A DNA stretch of 40,357 nt, taken from an uncultured Bacteroidota bacterium (GTDB lineage: Bacteria; Bacteroidota; Bacteroidia; Bacteroidales; GCA-2748055). Shown piece by piece: positions 8,879 through 17,037 of the stretch. The notes below the pieces were generated by a model. The model made no database searches, was not told where the DNA came from, and saw only the letters and a program-made list of their open reading frames with translations. The translations under genes were made by a program, and so were the position numbers. How positions within the stretch are numbered: position 1 is the first letter of the stretch; the number at the start of each line of letters is the position of its first letter. Location of the stretch: contig CAKZNC010000080.1 in NCBI GenBank assembly GCA_937129385.1, positions 1 to 40,357 on the forward strand, written 5' to 3'.

Positions 8879-8948
8879 ACTGCTGCCGACTGCGAACTGC
8901 CGACTGCCGACTTCTCTCCCGACCCTCCACTCTCACCTCTCGACTGAC
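8879..8948 (-). repeat. 7-bp-period degenerate repeat array, copy B
   Basis: Read on the minus strand this gives ten 7-base units beginning directly after the stop codon of the outer-membrane-protein gene: GTCAGTC, GAGAGGT, GAGAGTG, GAGGGTC, GGGAGAG, AAGTCGG, CAGTCGG, CAGTTCG, CAGTCGG, CAGCAGT. It aligns closely with 3655-3715 on the plus strand, including GAGGGTCG and CGGCAGTTCGCAGTC. The order is the same: purine-rich units first, AGTCGGC-type units after. Confidence 0.85.
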
Positions 8949-9932
8949 CTAAATATCCGCTTCGACAAAAAATGCCACAAATTTTTCCTTGCGGTTATAG
9001 AACTGGTTGCTCCAGCTTCTGCCGTTGTAATAGTTCAGCCCGATGCGCAACCGTTTTTTGTTCCATTGCTGGGGAAAAATATAGCCCACCATGGCAGAGA
9101 TATTCGGTGAATAGGCATTCAACTGGTAAGCACTCACATTGAGTGCAGTGAAGACCCCACCCATGTAACGGTTGGGAAGGTGGTATTCGATCTCCATCCC
9201 TCCCTGCAGATTCAGGTATGCATCACGATGTGGCTTGTTCTGCCTTCCTCCCATAAAATCCTTTCCAGGCATAAAAAACCCAAAATCTCCATACACCTGC
9301 AAGATATTAAGGTCTTTATTTCCCAGGAAGTACAGGGGTTTTGCAGCGGCAGAGAGGATGAAATCATCCCTGACCGGTAACTGGAGGATCAGGAAATCGA
9401 AATCGGTCGGTGATTGGATTTGATCGGGAAATTCATCCCCCACATGTGTGCAGATATGGTGCTTGGAAAACCTCAGGGCCAGCCATTCGGTAGGTTTTCC
9501 GGCAATTGCAAAATAGTAGATCCCGTCCAGTCCGATCACATCATGGTTGCCCGCACGCATAAAGGTGGGGATGGTCGCACCGAGGTCAATCTCGACCCCA
9601 AGATTCGGATTACTTTCCGGGGAGAATTTAAACAGACTGAATCTTACACCGGGGTTGATTACCAGTTTCCCTAAATAGGTGCCATTCTCATTGACCTTGT
9701 CGGAGTGCTCAAAGTCACTGTAGTGCATGGTCTGACTGGACACTCCGAAACGGATCCCAAGGGGATCGGCCAGGTAGGTCGGGTAATAGTTTTGATCTGC
9801 GACGATTTGCAGGTCCCAGTTTTTCACGGGGATGGAAAAACGATCCGGGTTTGAATTCGTTTGTTCTCCGATTAACTGGGCGTTGATTGTCATGGCGCTG
9901 GAGGCCAGGAGCAGGAATATTATTCTTTTCAT
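8949..9932 (-). CDS. Probable outer-membrane beta-barrel protein, DUF1207-like
   Basis: The product (327 residues) starts MKRIIFLLLASSAMTINAQ, a clear signal peptide. The rest is rich in alternating aromatic and polar strands and ends in a barrel-like C terminus (KFVAFFVEADI). The blocks YLADPLGIRFGVS, VIGLDGIYYFAIAGKPTEWLALRFSKHH and THVGDEF resemble DUF1207 proteins, in which a LADP motif precedes a predicted barrel; this is from memory. The start at 9932 is preferred over the ATG at 9938 because AGAAG is 7 bases upstream. The gene follows the kelch lipoprotein gene by 10 bases and is probably cotranscribed with it, suggesting a surface-exposed pair. Substrate and role are unknown. Confidence 0.7.
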   Translation of the reverse strand: MKRIIFLLLASSAMTINAQLIGEQTNSNPDRFSIPVKNWDLQIVADQNYYPTYLADPLGIRFGVSSQTMHYSDFEHSDKVNENGTYLGKLVINPGVRFSLFKFSPESNPNLGVEIDLGATIPTFMRAGNHDVIGLDGIYYFAIAGKPTEWLALRFSKHHICTHVGDEFPDQIQSPTDFDFLILQLPVRDDFILSAAAKPLYFLGNKDLNILQVYGDFGFFMPGKDFMGGRQNKPHRDAYLNLQGGMEIEYHLPNRYMGGVFTALNVSAYQLNAYSPNISAMVGYIFPQQWNKKRLRIGLNYYNGRSWSNQFYNRKEKFVAFFVEADI

Positions 9933-9942
9933 GATCATTCTT

Positions 9943-11097
9943 CTAGTTAAGTTCAGCGGTCCATACATCATTGTTTTGCCCGTGAAAGCTCGTGAAGCCC
10001 CCCAGGAACCATAATTTATCCTGGAAAATGACTGTCGCATAGCTGTGACGGCCCTTCAGGTCAGATCCCTCCGAATCAACCATCCATGTGCTCCCGCCAT
10101 CGAGCCGCCATGTAGGATAATGGTTACTGTTTGCAAAGTGATAATGCATGGTGGATGTGGTTTGACCCGGGAAGGTCCAGAGACCCTCTTCGTACCATGT
10201 CATTGTGTGTTCGGATCTCCACAGGTAACTGCTGTTCACGATGGAATCGTAGGAGGATGTCCAGTTGACACCATCAGTTGAACTCCACAGCCAGTGCCAG
10301 TCATCCGACGGGTGGGGCGCGTTATCATCAGTATCGAAAATGATTCCATGCATACCCCCCTGGATGTAGATGGTTCCTGTTGCAGGGTCCACAGCTGCTG
10401 CATGTCCGGCACGCATACCGAAATCGTTGTTATGCAGACTGTCCCATGTGATGCCGTCGCTGGATCTCCAGACGTCACTGAAGTATTCATGTGCATAAAA
10501 TCCATTGTGGTCTTCAAGTTGTGTGCGCCCGCCGATGATGAACATGTAATCCTGTCCGCCGTGATTTGCCACAACCGTGGCGTGGTTCATTCGTGGAAAC
10601 CAGGTATCGATGCTGTCCAGACCGGGATAGCTTCTCTCCTTGATCTGTGTCCAGTTTACACCATCGGCAGATTTCCAGACATCATTACAGTATTGCCTGT
10701 AACCGGTTTCTTCATCAACGGAAAATCCACCCAACAGGTAGATGGCCTCACCCGAGCCGTCGTCATATACAACTGCTGAATGTCCGCGTCGGCCTTTCCA
10801 GGGTGCATCATCCAGTACGAGTTCCCATTGTATGCCGTCTTCTGTGGACCAGACATCCTCGTAATAGGTGTCATCCATAACTTCCCCCGGGTTGTATCCT
10901 CCCAGCACCCATATTTTGTCCTGGAAGACAACCGCAGCATGGTCGAAGCGGTTTTGCCATTCGGCTTTCTTTGTGACAAGTGTGAAATTCAGCACACCAT
11001 CGTATGGATCAATCTCATAATCCTCATAGGACTCAAATTCACATCCGGTCATCAATATGACCGGGATAACCAATGGAAATAGAAACTTTTTGTGCAT
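9943..11097 (-). CDS. Kelch-repeat beta-propeller lipoprotein
   Basis: The 384-residue product has a lipoprotein signal (hydrophobic 5-16, LMTGC with Cys19) and then about six kelch-type blades. Each has an R/M-x-H-A segment, a hydrophobic strand ending in Gly-Gly (LGGY 65-68, LLGGF 121-125, IIGGR near 188, IQGGM near 246, LGGF near 365), and in four blades a closing W-x-S-x-DG-x-x-W motif (VWSTEDGIQW, VWKSADGVNW, VWRSSDGITW, LWSSTDGVNW). Propellers of this kind usually bind partners or sugars; galactose-oxidase-like catalysis is not supported because I see no copper ligand pattern. It is the first gene of a likely two-gene operon with the DUF1207-like gene. No good promoter was found in the 199-base gap upstream (11098-11296). 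Confidence 0.85.
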   Translation of the reverse strand: MHKKFLFPLVIPVILMTGCEFESYEDYEIDPYDGVLNFTLVTKKAEWQNRFDHAAVVFQDKIWVLGGYNPGEVMDDTYYEDVWSTEDGIQWELVLDDAPWKGRRGHSAVVYDDGSGEAIYLLGGFSVDEETGYRQYCNDVWKSADGVNWTQIKERSYPGLDSIDTWFPRMNHATVVANHGGQDYMFIIGGRTQLEDHNGFYAHEYFSDVWRSSDGITWDSLHNNDFGMRAGHAAAVDPATGTIYIQGGMHGIIFDTDDNAPHPSDDWHWLWSSTDGVNWTSSYDSIVNSSYLWRSEHTMTWYEEGLWTFPGQTTSTMHYHFANSNHYPTWRLDGGSTWMVDSEGSDLKGRHSYATVIFQDKLWFLGGFTSFHGQNNDVWTAELN

Positions 11098-11296
11098 TCC
11101 TGTTATAAATCTAAGATGTGTAGTTAATAATGAACTTCCTTACAAGGCTAGGTCAGATCAACGTGGCCTTTCCTTTGTCTGAGCAGGTTTTAGTCAACAC
11201 CCGTATTTTTATTTCACGGGTATTTCAGAAACACAAATTTTGCACAATAACTGTGCCAGTTGGGATAGGGATGTGGTAATTTAATAAAATTTTCAA

Positions 11297-13750
11297 TCAA
11301 TTGCCCCGGATCACTGCACCAAGTTGTTTTTCGAATGATCCTGCAAGCTTTTTCATTACTTTATCAATCTGCTTATCAGTCAGCGTTTTGTCCTCATCCA
11401 GTAATGTAAAGCTTACGGCATAGGACTTTTTCCCGCTTTCAATATTTTTTCCCTCGTAGACATCGAATAGCTCTACCTCCCTGAGCAGTTTTTTCTCTGT
11501 TCCGTAAGCGATCGATTCCAGTTGTTCAAATTTCACTTCGCGATCGAGCAGCATGGACAGGTCTCTTCTTACTTCGGGAAATTTTGGCAGTGGCTGGAAA
11601 GTGATCCTGCTTTTATTATGCAGTCTGAGCACAAGTCCCCAATTCAGTTCGGCGGCAAAAACATCCTGATCAATGTCGAACAGTTCGGTGTATGCACTGT
11701 TCACTTTTCCAACGATCATAACACGACCTTTACCAGTGTGGAATTCAAGTGCCTGGCCATAAAATTCATTGCTCACCTCTTTGACCTTCAGCTTGCCATG
11801 GTCGATACTCAGCTTCTGCAAAACTGAAAGGGCGGTCGACTTGATATGGTAATAGGATGAAGGCACCGGTTCGGTGATCCAGTTCTCTCCCGTATAATTT
11901 CCACTCAGGAAGATTCCGAGGTGAAACTCTTCGGAATATCTCTTTTGCGGGTGATCCGGCTCTTTATCCGGATCGTGGAAATAGCAATTCCCGAATTCAT
12001 ACAACATCAGATCGGGCCGTCTCCTGTTGATGTTGTAGATGACTGCCTCAAGTCCGCCCGGCAAAAGACTCTTCCGCATTCTCGAAAGATCCTGGCTGAG
12101 TGCATTCTGGATCTTCACCACCTGCTTGTCATCTTCACTAAAATAGGCCTCTTTTGTCAGCGAATTGGATTTGATCTCAAGGAAACCCATTCCGGTGAGC
12201 ATATCCGATATGGTGTTGACCACCTTTTCACGGTCGGGCTTGTCCACGAAGGCCAGTGTTGAGTTGAGGTGCTGTCCGAATTCCACATTGTTATACCCGT
12301 AGATACGCAGGATCTCTTCGACAATATCTGCCTCGCGCTGCACATCAACACGGTAGGGCGGAACTTTCAGCAGCATTCCCTCCTTATCTTCCTTTTCCAC
12401 CCTGATGTCCAGTGACTCAAGGATTCGCCTGATGGTTCCTGGATCGATCTCTTTTCCAATCAGCCTGGTCATGTTACTGAAACTCACCGGCACCTCAAAA
12501 TCTGCAACGGGTTCCGGGTAGATGTCTGTGATCTCTGAGGAGATCTTTGCCCCGGCCAGTTCTTTCATCAAAAGTGCTGCACGTTTGAGCGCATACACTG
12601 TATTGTTGGGATCCGTTCCCCGCTCAAACCTGAAGGATGCATCTGTATTGAGCTGGTGATATTTGGCTGTATTCCTGATAAATACCGGATCGAAACAGGC
12701 CGATTCCAGGAATATGCTCTTTGTTCTTTCAGTCACTCCTGAACCGATTCCGCCAAAGACACCCCCGATGCACATTCCGTCCTTGTTATCGCAGATCATC
12801 AGGTCTTTCCCGGTAAGTTTTCGCACCTTCTCATCGAGCGTGGTAAATGAAGTCCCATCCGGCATGGTTTTTACGATCACCTGGTTGCCGCTGATCTTCT
12901 CAGCATCAAATGCGTGCAGGGGCTGACCTGTTTCATGGAGGACAAAGTTTGTGATATCCACGATATTATTGATCGGTTCCTGCCCGATGGCCCGCAGCTT
13001 GTTTTTCAGCCAGTCGGGACTTTCCTTTACCTCCAGGCCGGTTAGTGTAACGCCCGAGTAGCGCGGACAGGCTTCCGGTGTTTCCACCTTCACCTCAATG
13101 GTGAGGTCCTTATTGTCCGGGGCGTATTCATCCAAGGCGGGCTTATTCAGTTTCGCATCCTTTCCGTTCTGTACCATCCAGGCGACGATATCCCTTGCAA
13201 CACCGATGTGGGAGGCACCGTCTATCCGATTGGGCGTAAGACCGATTTCGAATACGACATCCTTTTCAATGCTGAAATAGGAGGCGGCACTGCTTCCCGG
13301 CGATGTTCCGTCGTTCAGCACCATGATTCCTTCGTGTGAGCTCCCGAGGCCCAGTTCATCCTCTGCACAGATCATTCCCTCAGATCTTTCACCCCTGATC
13401 TTTGCCTTTTTAATGGTAAAACCATCCTGACTGCCATGGGGATAGAGCGTCGCTCCAACAGTTGCAACCGGAACAGTTTGTCCGGTTTCCACATTAGGTG
13501 CACCGCAGACGATCTGCACCGGCTCTTCTCCACCAATATCAACTGTAGTCACGCTCAGCTTGTCAGCGTTGGGATGTTTCGCACAGGTAAGCACCTTTCC
13601 AATCACCACTCCGTCAAGACCACCACGTACCGTTTCAAACTCCTCGATACCCTCCACTTCAAGACCGGTATCGGTAAGGATCTTACCCAGTTCCTCGGGA
13701 TCCAGTGAAATATCTGTGTACTCCTTCAGCCAGTTATATGAGATCTTCAT
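11297..13750 (-). CDS. pheT: Phenylalanyl-tRNA synthetase beta subunit
   Basis: This is the beta chain of the cytoplasmic alpha2-beta2 enzyme that charges tRNA-Phe. The 817-residue protein has the normal full length and domain order: EMAP/OB tRNA-binding domain about 40-150 (HPNADKLSVTTVDIGG, CGAPNV), B3/B4 editing domain about 210-400 (RYSGVTLTGLEV, NNIVDITNFV, GQPLHAFDA), B5 about 410-480, the catalytic-like core (RREADIVEEILRIYGYNN-type segment), and the C-terminal FDX anticodon-binding domain about 724-817 (KFPEVRRDLSMLLD). pheS is not adjacent, as is common in this phylum. A promoter box at 13776-13783 gives a short leader. The two ATG-free bases upstream hold no better start. Confidence 0.97.
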   Translation of the reverse strand: MKISYNWLKEYTDISLDPEELGKILTDTGLEVEGIEEFETVRGGLDGVVIGKVLTCAKHPNADKLSVTTVDIGGEEPVQIVCGAPNVETGQTVPVATVGATLYPHGSQDGFTIKKAKIRGERSEGMICAEDELGLGSSHEGIMVLNDGTSPGSSAASYFSIEKDVVFEIGLTPNRIDGASHIGVARDIVAWMVQNGKDAKLNKPALDEYAPDNKDLTIEVKVETPEACPRYSGVTLTGLEVKESPDWLKNKLRAIGQEPINNIVDITNFVLHETGQPLHAFDAEKISGNQVIVKTMPDGTSFTTLDEKVRKLTGKDLMICDNKDGMCIGGVFGGIGSGVTERTKSIFLESACFDPVFIRNTAKYHQLNTDASFRFERGTDPNNTVYALKRAALLMKELAGAKISSEITDIYPEPVADFEVPVSFSNMTRLIGKEIDPGTIRRILESLDIRVEKEDKEGMLLKVPPYRVDVQREADIVEEILRIYGYNNVEFGQHLNSTLAFVDKPDREKVVNTISDMLTGMGFLEIKSNSLTKEAYFSEDDKQVVKIQNALSQDLSRMRKSLLPGGLEAVIYNINRRRPDLMLYEFGNCYFHDPDKEPDHPQKRYSEEFHLGIFLSGNYTGENWITEPVPSSYYHIKSTALSVLQKLSIDHGKLKVKEVSNEFYGQALEFHTGKGRVMIVGKVNSAYTELFDIDQDVFAAELNWGLVLRLHNKSRITFQPLPKFPEVRRDLSMLLDREVKFEQLESIAYGTEKKLLREVELFDVYEGKNIESGKKSYAVSFTLLDEDKTLTDKQIDKVMKKLAGSFEKQLGAVIRGN

Positions 13751-13775
13751 AGAATGATGATTATCAATTTGGCCA

Positions 13776-13783
13776 CAAAAATA
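13776..13783 (-). promoter_or_regulatory. Candidate pheT promoter, -7 box TATTTTTG
   Basis: The minus strand reads TATTTTTG, an exact TAnnTTTG match, 25 bases upstream of the pheT ATG and inside the 56-base gap after the previous gene. No TTTG -33 box is evident. Confidence 0.45.
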
Positions 13784-13806
13784 GAAAAATTCAGGCAGAT
13801 AACGGC

Positions 13807-14181
13807 TTATTCAAGCAGCCATTTGATCGCCGCTTCCTCCGTACTGAAGACCATCGACCTGTAATTGGGGAGGTCGGCTTTTTCTGAAAACAGGGTTGTG
13901 ATCACTGTCATGTATGGGTCCTCAACAAGGAATGCCTCTTTGATGCTGGTGTATTTCTTACAAGCATCAGTAAGTGCGTGCACGAGATCTTCCACATCTT
14001 TTGTCTCTACAGGGTACTTGCTTGCTTTTGTAATGCAAAGGGATTTCAGTTCCCTGGGCAAGGTTTTATCGCTGCCCAGATAATTGTAATATTCCTTGAT
14101 ATAGCCGGCTTCCAGGCTCTCTTCCGGTTCCACAACGAGAATCTCCAGGTCCGTATCGAACCTTGTGATGAGTTTACTCAC
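13807..14181 (-). CDS. Small STAS/SpoIIAA-like protein of unknown function
   Basis: The product is 124 residues, with no signal peptide or membrane segment. Alternating strands and helices, and the ending YRSMVFSTEEAAIKWLLE, resemble SpoIIAA-like/STAS small domains, where a final helix follows a V-F-x-x-x-x-x-A-x-x-W-L pattern. The resemblance is short and the assignment uncertain. The frame begins with GTG at 14179-14181; no ATG near the N terminus would keep the first strand (LITRFDTDLEILVV), so GTG is accepted. It lies 77 bases after the Nudix gene and 56 bases before pheT on the same strand. A TACATTTA box about 50 bases upstream may be its promoter. Confidence 0.6.
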   Translation of the reverse strand: MSKLITRFDTDLEILVVEPEESLEAGYIKEYYNYLGSDKTLPRELKSLCITKASKYPVETKDVEDLVHALTDACKKYTSIKEAFLVEDPYMTVITTLFSEKADLPNYRSMVFSTEEAAIKWLLE

Positions 14182-14258
14182 AGGATGCTAATTTTAATTA
14201 CGTTGAATTCCGATTGAAATGGCTACCTAAATGTAAGAAACTTTGCAACAATGCTGCA

Positions 14259-14717
14259 CTATTTTTGGTGATGCTTTGAATTAGTATGACCAATGAAATC
14301 ATTCAGTAGATTGAGAAATGCCCTGTGTGCAGTAGGGTATGTTGCAGGAAGGGGGGAGATTTTCGCTGTCCTGTTTTCACCAATTTCGGAGTCGGGGAGT
14401 GGATCGCGATGTGTGATCCGCGCCAGGTAGAGCCTGCCAAAACTGGTTTTTCCGTCAATCTTCACCGCATAGTCGGAAAGTACCTGCATCTCTGCCCCCG
14501 TGGTCCCGGTCTCCTCGTATAGTTCGCGCCGGGCAGCCGCATCGGCCGTTTCGTTCTCCTCAATATGCCCGGCCGGAAGTTCCCAGGATTCACGATCACG
14601 GTGTCTGACAAATATCCACCCTTTTTCTTCCCGTGCTCCGATCACCACGTAGGTAAGATCTTCCAGGCGAACATGTTCCGCCGGGAGGAATTCAAACTTC
14701 ACTTTTTGTTCCTTCAT
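14259..14717 (-). CDS. Nudix (MutT-like) hydrolase
   Basis: This is a pyrophosphohydrolase of the Nudix family, cytoplasmic; the substrate cannot be read from sequence. The 152-residue product carries a perfect Nudix box from Gly50 to about Gly71 (GHIEENE, then AARRELYEETG), preceded by SWELPAG. The start at 14717 has GGAAGGA just upstream and gives MKEQKVKFEFLPAEHVRLED. The frame remains open to 14861, but that extension would overlap the divergent surE gene and its promoter, so it is rejected. Confidence 0.88.
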   Translation of the reverse strand: MKEQKVKFEFLPAEHVRLEDLTYVVIGAREEKGWIFVRHRDRESWELPAGHIEENETADAAARRELYEETGTTGAEMQVLSDYAVKIDGKTSFGRLYLARITHRDPLPDSEIGENRTAKISPLPATYPTAHRAFLNLLNDFIGHTNSKHHQK

Positions 14718-14793
14718 GGTCCTTCCGCTGTTTTGTCCGGGTTCCGATTTTTCGAAATCACGTGTGCTGTTTCGGATACTCCGCCAATTTCGA

Positions 14794-14801
14794 TACTTTT
14801 G
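14794..14801 (+). promoter_or_regulatory. Candidate surE promoter, -7 box TACTTTTG
   Basis: Exact TAnnTTTG match 22 bases before the surE ATG. A TTTC at 14770-14773 lies 20 bases upstream and may be the -33 element. It would drive the surE-lpxB group. Confidence 0.5.
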
Positions 14802-14823
14802 TACTTCAAATAAATGAAGAATA

Positions 14824-15630
14824 ATGGGGAAGCGCAACAACAGGCCACTGATTCTTGTCACAAACGATGATGGTTACAAGTCCAAAGGGATCTCCAAACT
14901 CACCGAGATTGCCATGACTTTCGGGGATGTCCTGGTCATGTCGGCTACAGAATCACAGTCAGGAAAATCACATTCGATCACGATCAAGGATCCGATCCGC
15001 TACAAGCTTATTGATGATACGCCGGAGTTTAGAAGGTATATTCTGAAGGGTACGCCTGTGGACGGGGTCAAGCTGGCTACCTGCAGTTTGCTGGATCGCA
15101 AGCCCGATCTGCTGCTGTCAGGAGTCAACCACGGAACCAATTCATCTACCAGTGTAGTATATTCAGGGACCATGGCGGCAGCCATTGAAGGGGCCATCCA
15201 TCACATTCCCTCCCTCGGATTTTCACTATTGGATTACCGTCCGGATGCTGATTTCGATGCAGCAGAGCCATTTGTAAAACAAATCATCAGCAACACGCTG
15301 GAAAAGGGATTGCCCGAAGGCACTTGCCTCAATGTGAATATTCCGGCTGTTCCCAGGGAGCAGATTCGGGGCATCCGGGTATGCAGACAAACCAACGGGT
15401 ACTGGAAGGAGCAGTTTGATATCAGGGAAGATCCAAGGGGTGCGAATTACTCCTGGCTGACCGGGAGCTTTTTCAACCGGGAGCCGGAATCGCAAGATAC
15501 GGATGAATGGGCCTTGCAAAACAATTACCTTGCTGTCGTCCCGGTGAAAACCGATTTTACAGATTATGAACTGCTTGGCAACATGGAGGAATGGGAAACA
15601 ACAAGAACCGGAGATGAAACGAAAAGCTAA
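14824..15630 (+). CDS. surE: 5'/3'-nucleotidase (survival protein SurE)
   Basis: This is a metal-dependent nucleoside monophosphate phosphatase. The 268-residue product shows the family signature: NDDG at 14-17 (metal-binding Asp-Asp), then Ser and Gly in a phosphate loop (SQSGKSHSIT), GTPVDGVKLA, and LSGVNHGTNSSTSVVYSGTMAAA with the third metal-binding Asn. Length is normal. The next gene begins 17 bases inside its 3' end, pointing to translational coupling, and lpxB follows; surE-lpxB proximity is, as I recall, common in Bacteroidota. Divergent from the Nudix gene across a 106-base gap. Confidence 0.95.
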   Translation: MGKRNNRPLILVTNDDGYKSKGISKLTEIAMTFGDVLVMSATESQSGKSHSITIKDPIRYKLIDDTPEFRRYILKGTPVDGVKLATCSLLDRKPDLLLSGVNHGTNSSTSVVYSGTMAAAIEGAIHHIPSLGFSLLDYRPDADFDAAEPFVKQIISNTLEKGLPEGTCLNVNIPAVPREQIRGIRVCRQTNGYWKEQFDIREDPRGANYSWLTGSFFNREPESQDTDEWALQNNYLAVVPVKTDFTDYELLGNMEEWETTRTGDETKS

Positions 15631-15907
15631 ATTTGACCAAATGGTATACGGACTGGTCCCGGGAATCATGATACCGATACTGGCCTTCATCATCTCGTGG
15701 ATCATCATCTCCGGTCTGTCACTTTCAGACTATATCGGAAATGCAATTAAGCTAAACCGCATGTCAAGCATAATCAGCCTGAGTGCCCTGCCTAACCTGT
15801 TGCTTTTCTTTGCATACATCTGGCAGAATATGTATCGTGCCGCAAGGGGAGTGATCTTTGCCACCCTGGTGATCGCCATGATCATGCTCATTTTTAAATT
15901 CACCTGA
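15614..15907 (+). CDS. Small integral membrane protein of unknown function
   Basis: The 97-residue product has three hydrophobic segments at about 11-35, 57-73 and 80-96, with a short basic N terminus (MKRKAKFDQ). I recognise no named family. The start overlaps the end of surE by 17 bases and is preceded by CCGGAG; a longer frame from 15566 lies wholly within surE and is rejected. lpxB begins 5 bases after its stop. Tight packing between surE and lpxB implies cotranscription and suggests an envelope role, which is inference only. Confidence 0.75.
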   Translation: MKRKAKFDQMVYGLVPGIMIPILAFIISWIIISGLSLSDYIGNAIKLNRMSSIISLSALPNLLLFFAYIWQNMYRAARGVIFATLVIAMIMLIFKFT

Positions 15908-15912
15908 CCCCA

Positions 15913-17031
15913 ATGAAGTATTTTCTCATAGCAGGAGAGGCATCTGGTGATCTGCATGCATCGAACCTTATCTCTGCAATCAGGGAAGAGGAGAGGGATG
16001 CATCATTCATGTTTCTTGGCGGAGACCTGATGGGGCGAGCCGCAGGGACAGCGCCTCTCAGGCACTACCGGGAGATGAACTTTATGGGATTTACGCAGGT
16101 TCTGTTAAACCTGGAGAGACTCAGAAGCATCCTGAAAAACACCAGGAGGCAGCTCCTGAAATTTGACCCGGACGTTGTGATATTGGTGGATTATGCCGGT
16201 TTCAATATGCGGGTCGCGAAATTTGCTACGCGGAAGAAAATTAAGGTATTTTATTATATATCTCCCAAGGTATGGGCCTGGAGAAAGAGAAGGATCCGGT
16301 CATTAAGAAAATATACATCAAGGATCTTCGTGATTTTCCCGTTCGAGGTGGATTTTTTCAGATCCAAAGGGATGGAGGTGGAGTACCATGGGAACCCGCT
16401 TGTGGATGTGACCGAAAATTTCAGCCGCATGGTACCTTCCCGGGAAAGTTTTTTGAAGGAGCATGGTCTGGATGAACGTCCGGTCATTGCACTTCTTGCA
16501 GGGAGTCGGAGGCAGGAGATCGAAAGTTGTCTGCCTGAAATGCTTTCGGCAGCCGGGGCATTTCCCGAATACCAGTTTGTTGTGGCCGGAGCCCCTGCTG
16601 CGGACCATTCAGTATACAAAACCCTTCTTGAAAAGAGTGAAACAGGGATCGTATATGATGCCACCTATGCATTGTTGTCGCATGCGAGGGCTGCTGTTGT
16701 GACTTCGGGGACGGCGACGCTGGAGACGGCATTGCTGAATGTTCCGCAGGTGGTGATTTACAAGACCGGGAACCTGACGTACAGAATTGGGAAATTATTT
16801 ATTACTTTCAGATTTTTTAGCCTGGTGAACCTGATATACGGGAAGGAGCTGGTGAAGGAGCTGCTGCAGGTGAACCTGGCGGAACGAATTGAAAAGGAGC
16901 TTGACCGGATACTAAATGAACCCGGTCGCAGTTTAGATATAGAGGCGGGATACCATGAAATTCGTAAGATGCTTGGTGATTCAGGCACGTCACAACGGGT
17001 GGCGCGGAGGATGATTGAACTGATGCAATAG
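15913..17031 (+). CDS. lpxB: Lipid-A-disaccharide synthase
   Basis: It joins UDP-2,3-diacylglucosamine and lipid X to make the lipid A disaccharide (GT19 family) at the inner membrane. The 372-residue product is of normal length and shows the LpxB landmarks: MKYFLIAGEASGDLHASNL at the N terminus, the GG-x-x-M block (FLGGDLMG), DYAGFNMRVAKFA, YYISPKVWAWRKRRIR, FPFEVDFF, HGNPLVD and LLAGSRRQEI. It shows the organism makes lipopolysaccharide or lipooligosaccharide. It follows the small membrane protein by 5 bases and precedes the SpoIID-like gene by 6, so all are probably in one transcript. Confidence 0.96.
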   Translation: MKYFLIAGEASGDLHASNLISAIREEERDASFMFLGGDLMGRAAGTAPLRHYREMNFMGFTQVLLNLERLRSILKNTRRQLLKFDPDVVILVDYAGFNMRVAKFATRKKIKVFYYISPKVWAWRKRRIRSLRKYTSRIFVIFPFEVDFFRSKGMEVEYHGNPLVDVTENFSRMVPSRESFLKEHGLDERPVIALLAGSRRQEIESCLPEMLSAAGAFPEYQFVVAGAPAADHSVYKTLLEKSETGIVYDATYALLSHARAAVVTSGTATLETALLNVPQVVIYKTGNLTYRIGKLFITFRFFSLVNLIYGKELVKELLQVNLAERIEKELDRILNEPGRSLDIEAGYHEIRKMLGDSGTSQRVARRMIELMQ

Positions 17032-17037
17032 CAGGAA

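Noticed and set aside
8796-8936. N-terminal extension of the DUF4251 gene
   Set aside because: It translates repeat DNA (array B and the palindrome); the true start at 8795 has AGGAG upstream and a signal peptide.
9933-10040. N-terminal extension of the DUF1207-like gene into the kelch gene
   Set aside because: The extension overlaps kelch coding sequence and would bury the signal peptide.
11199-11221. Inverted repeat ACCCGT/ACGGGT after pheT as a terminator
   Set aside because: Only 6 base pairs with an 11-base loop and no T-tract; too weak to call.
14718-14861. N-terminal extension of the Nudix gene
   Set aside because: It would overlap surE and its promoter; the start at 14717 has a good ribosome binding site.
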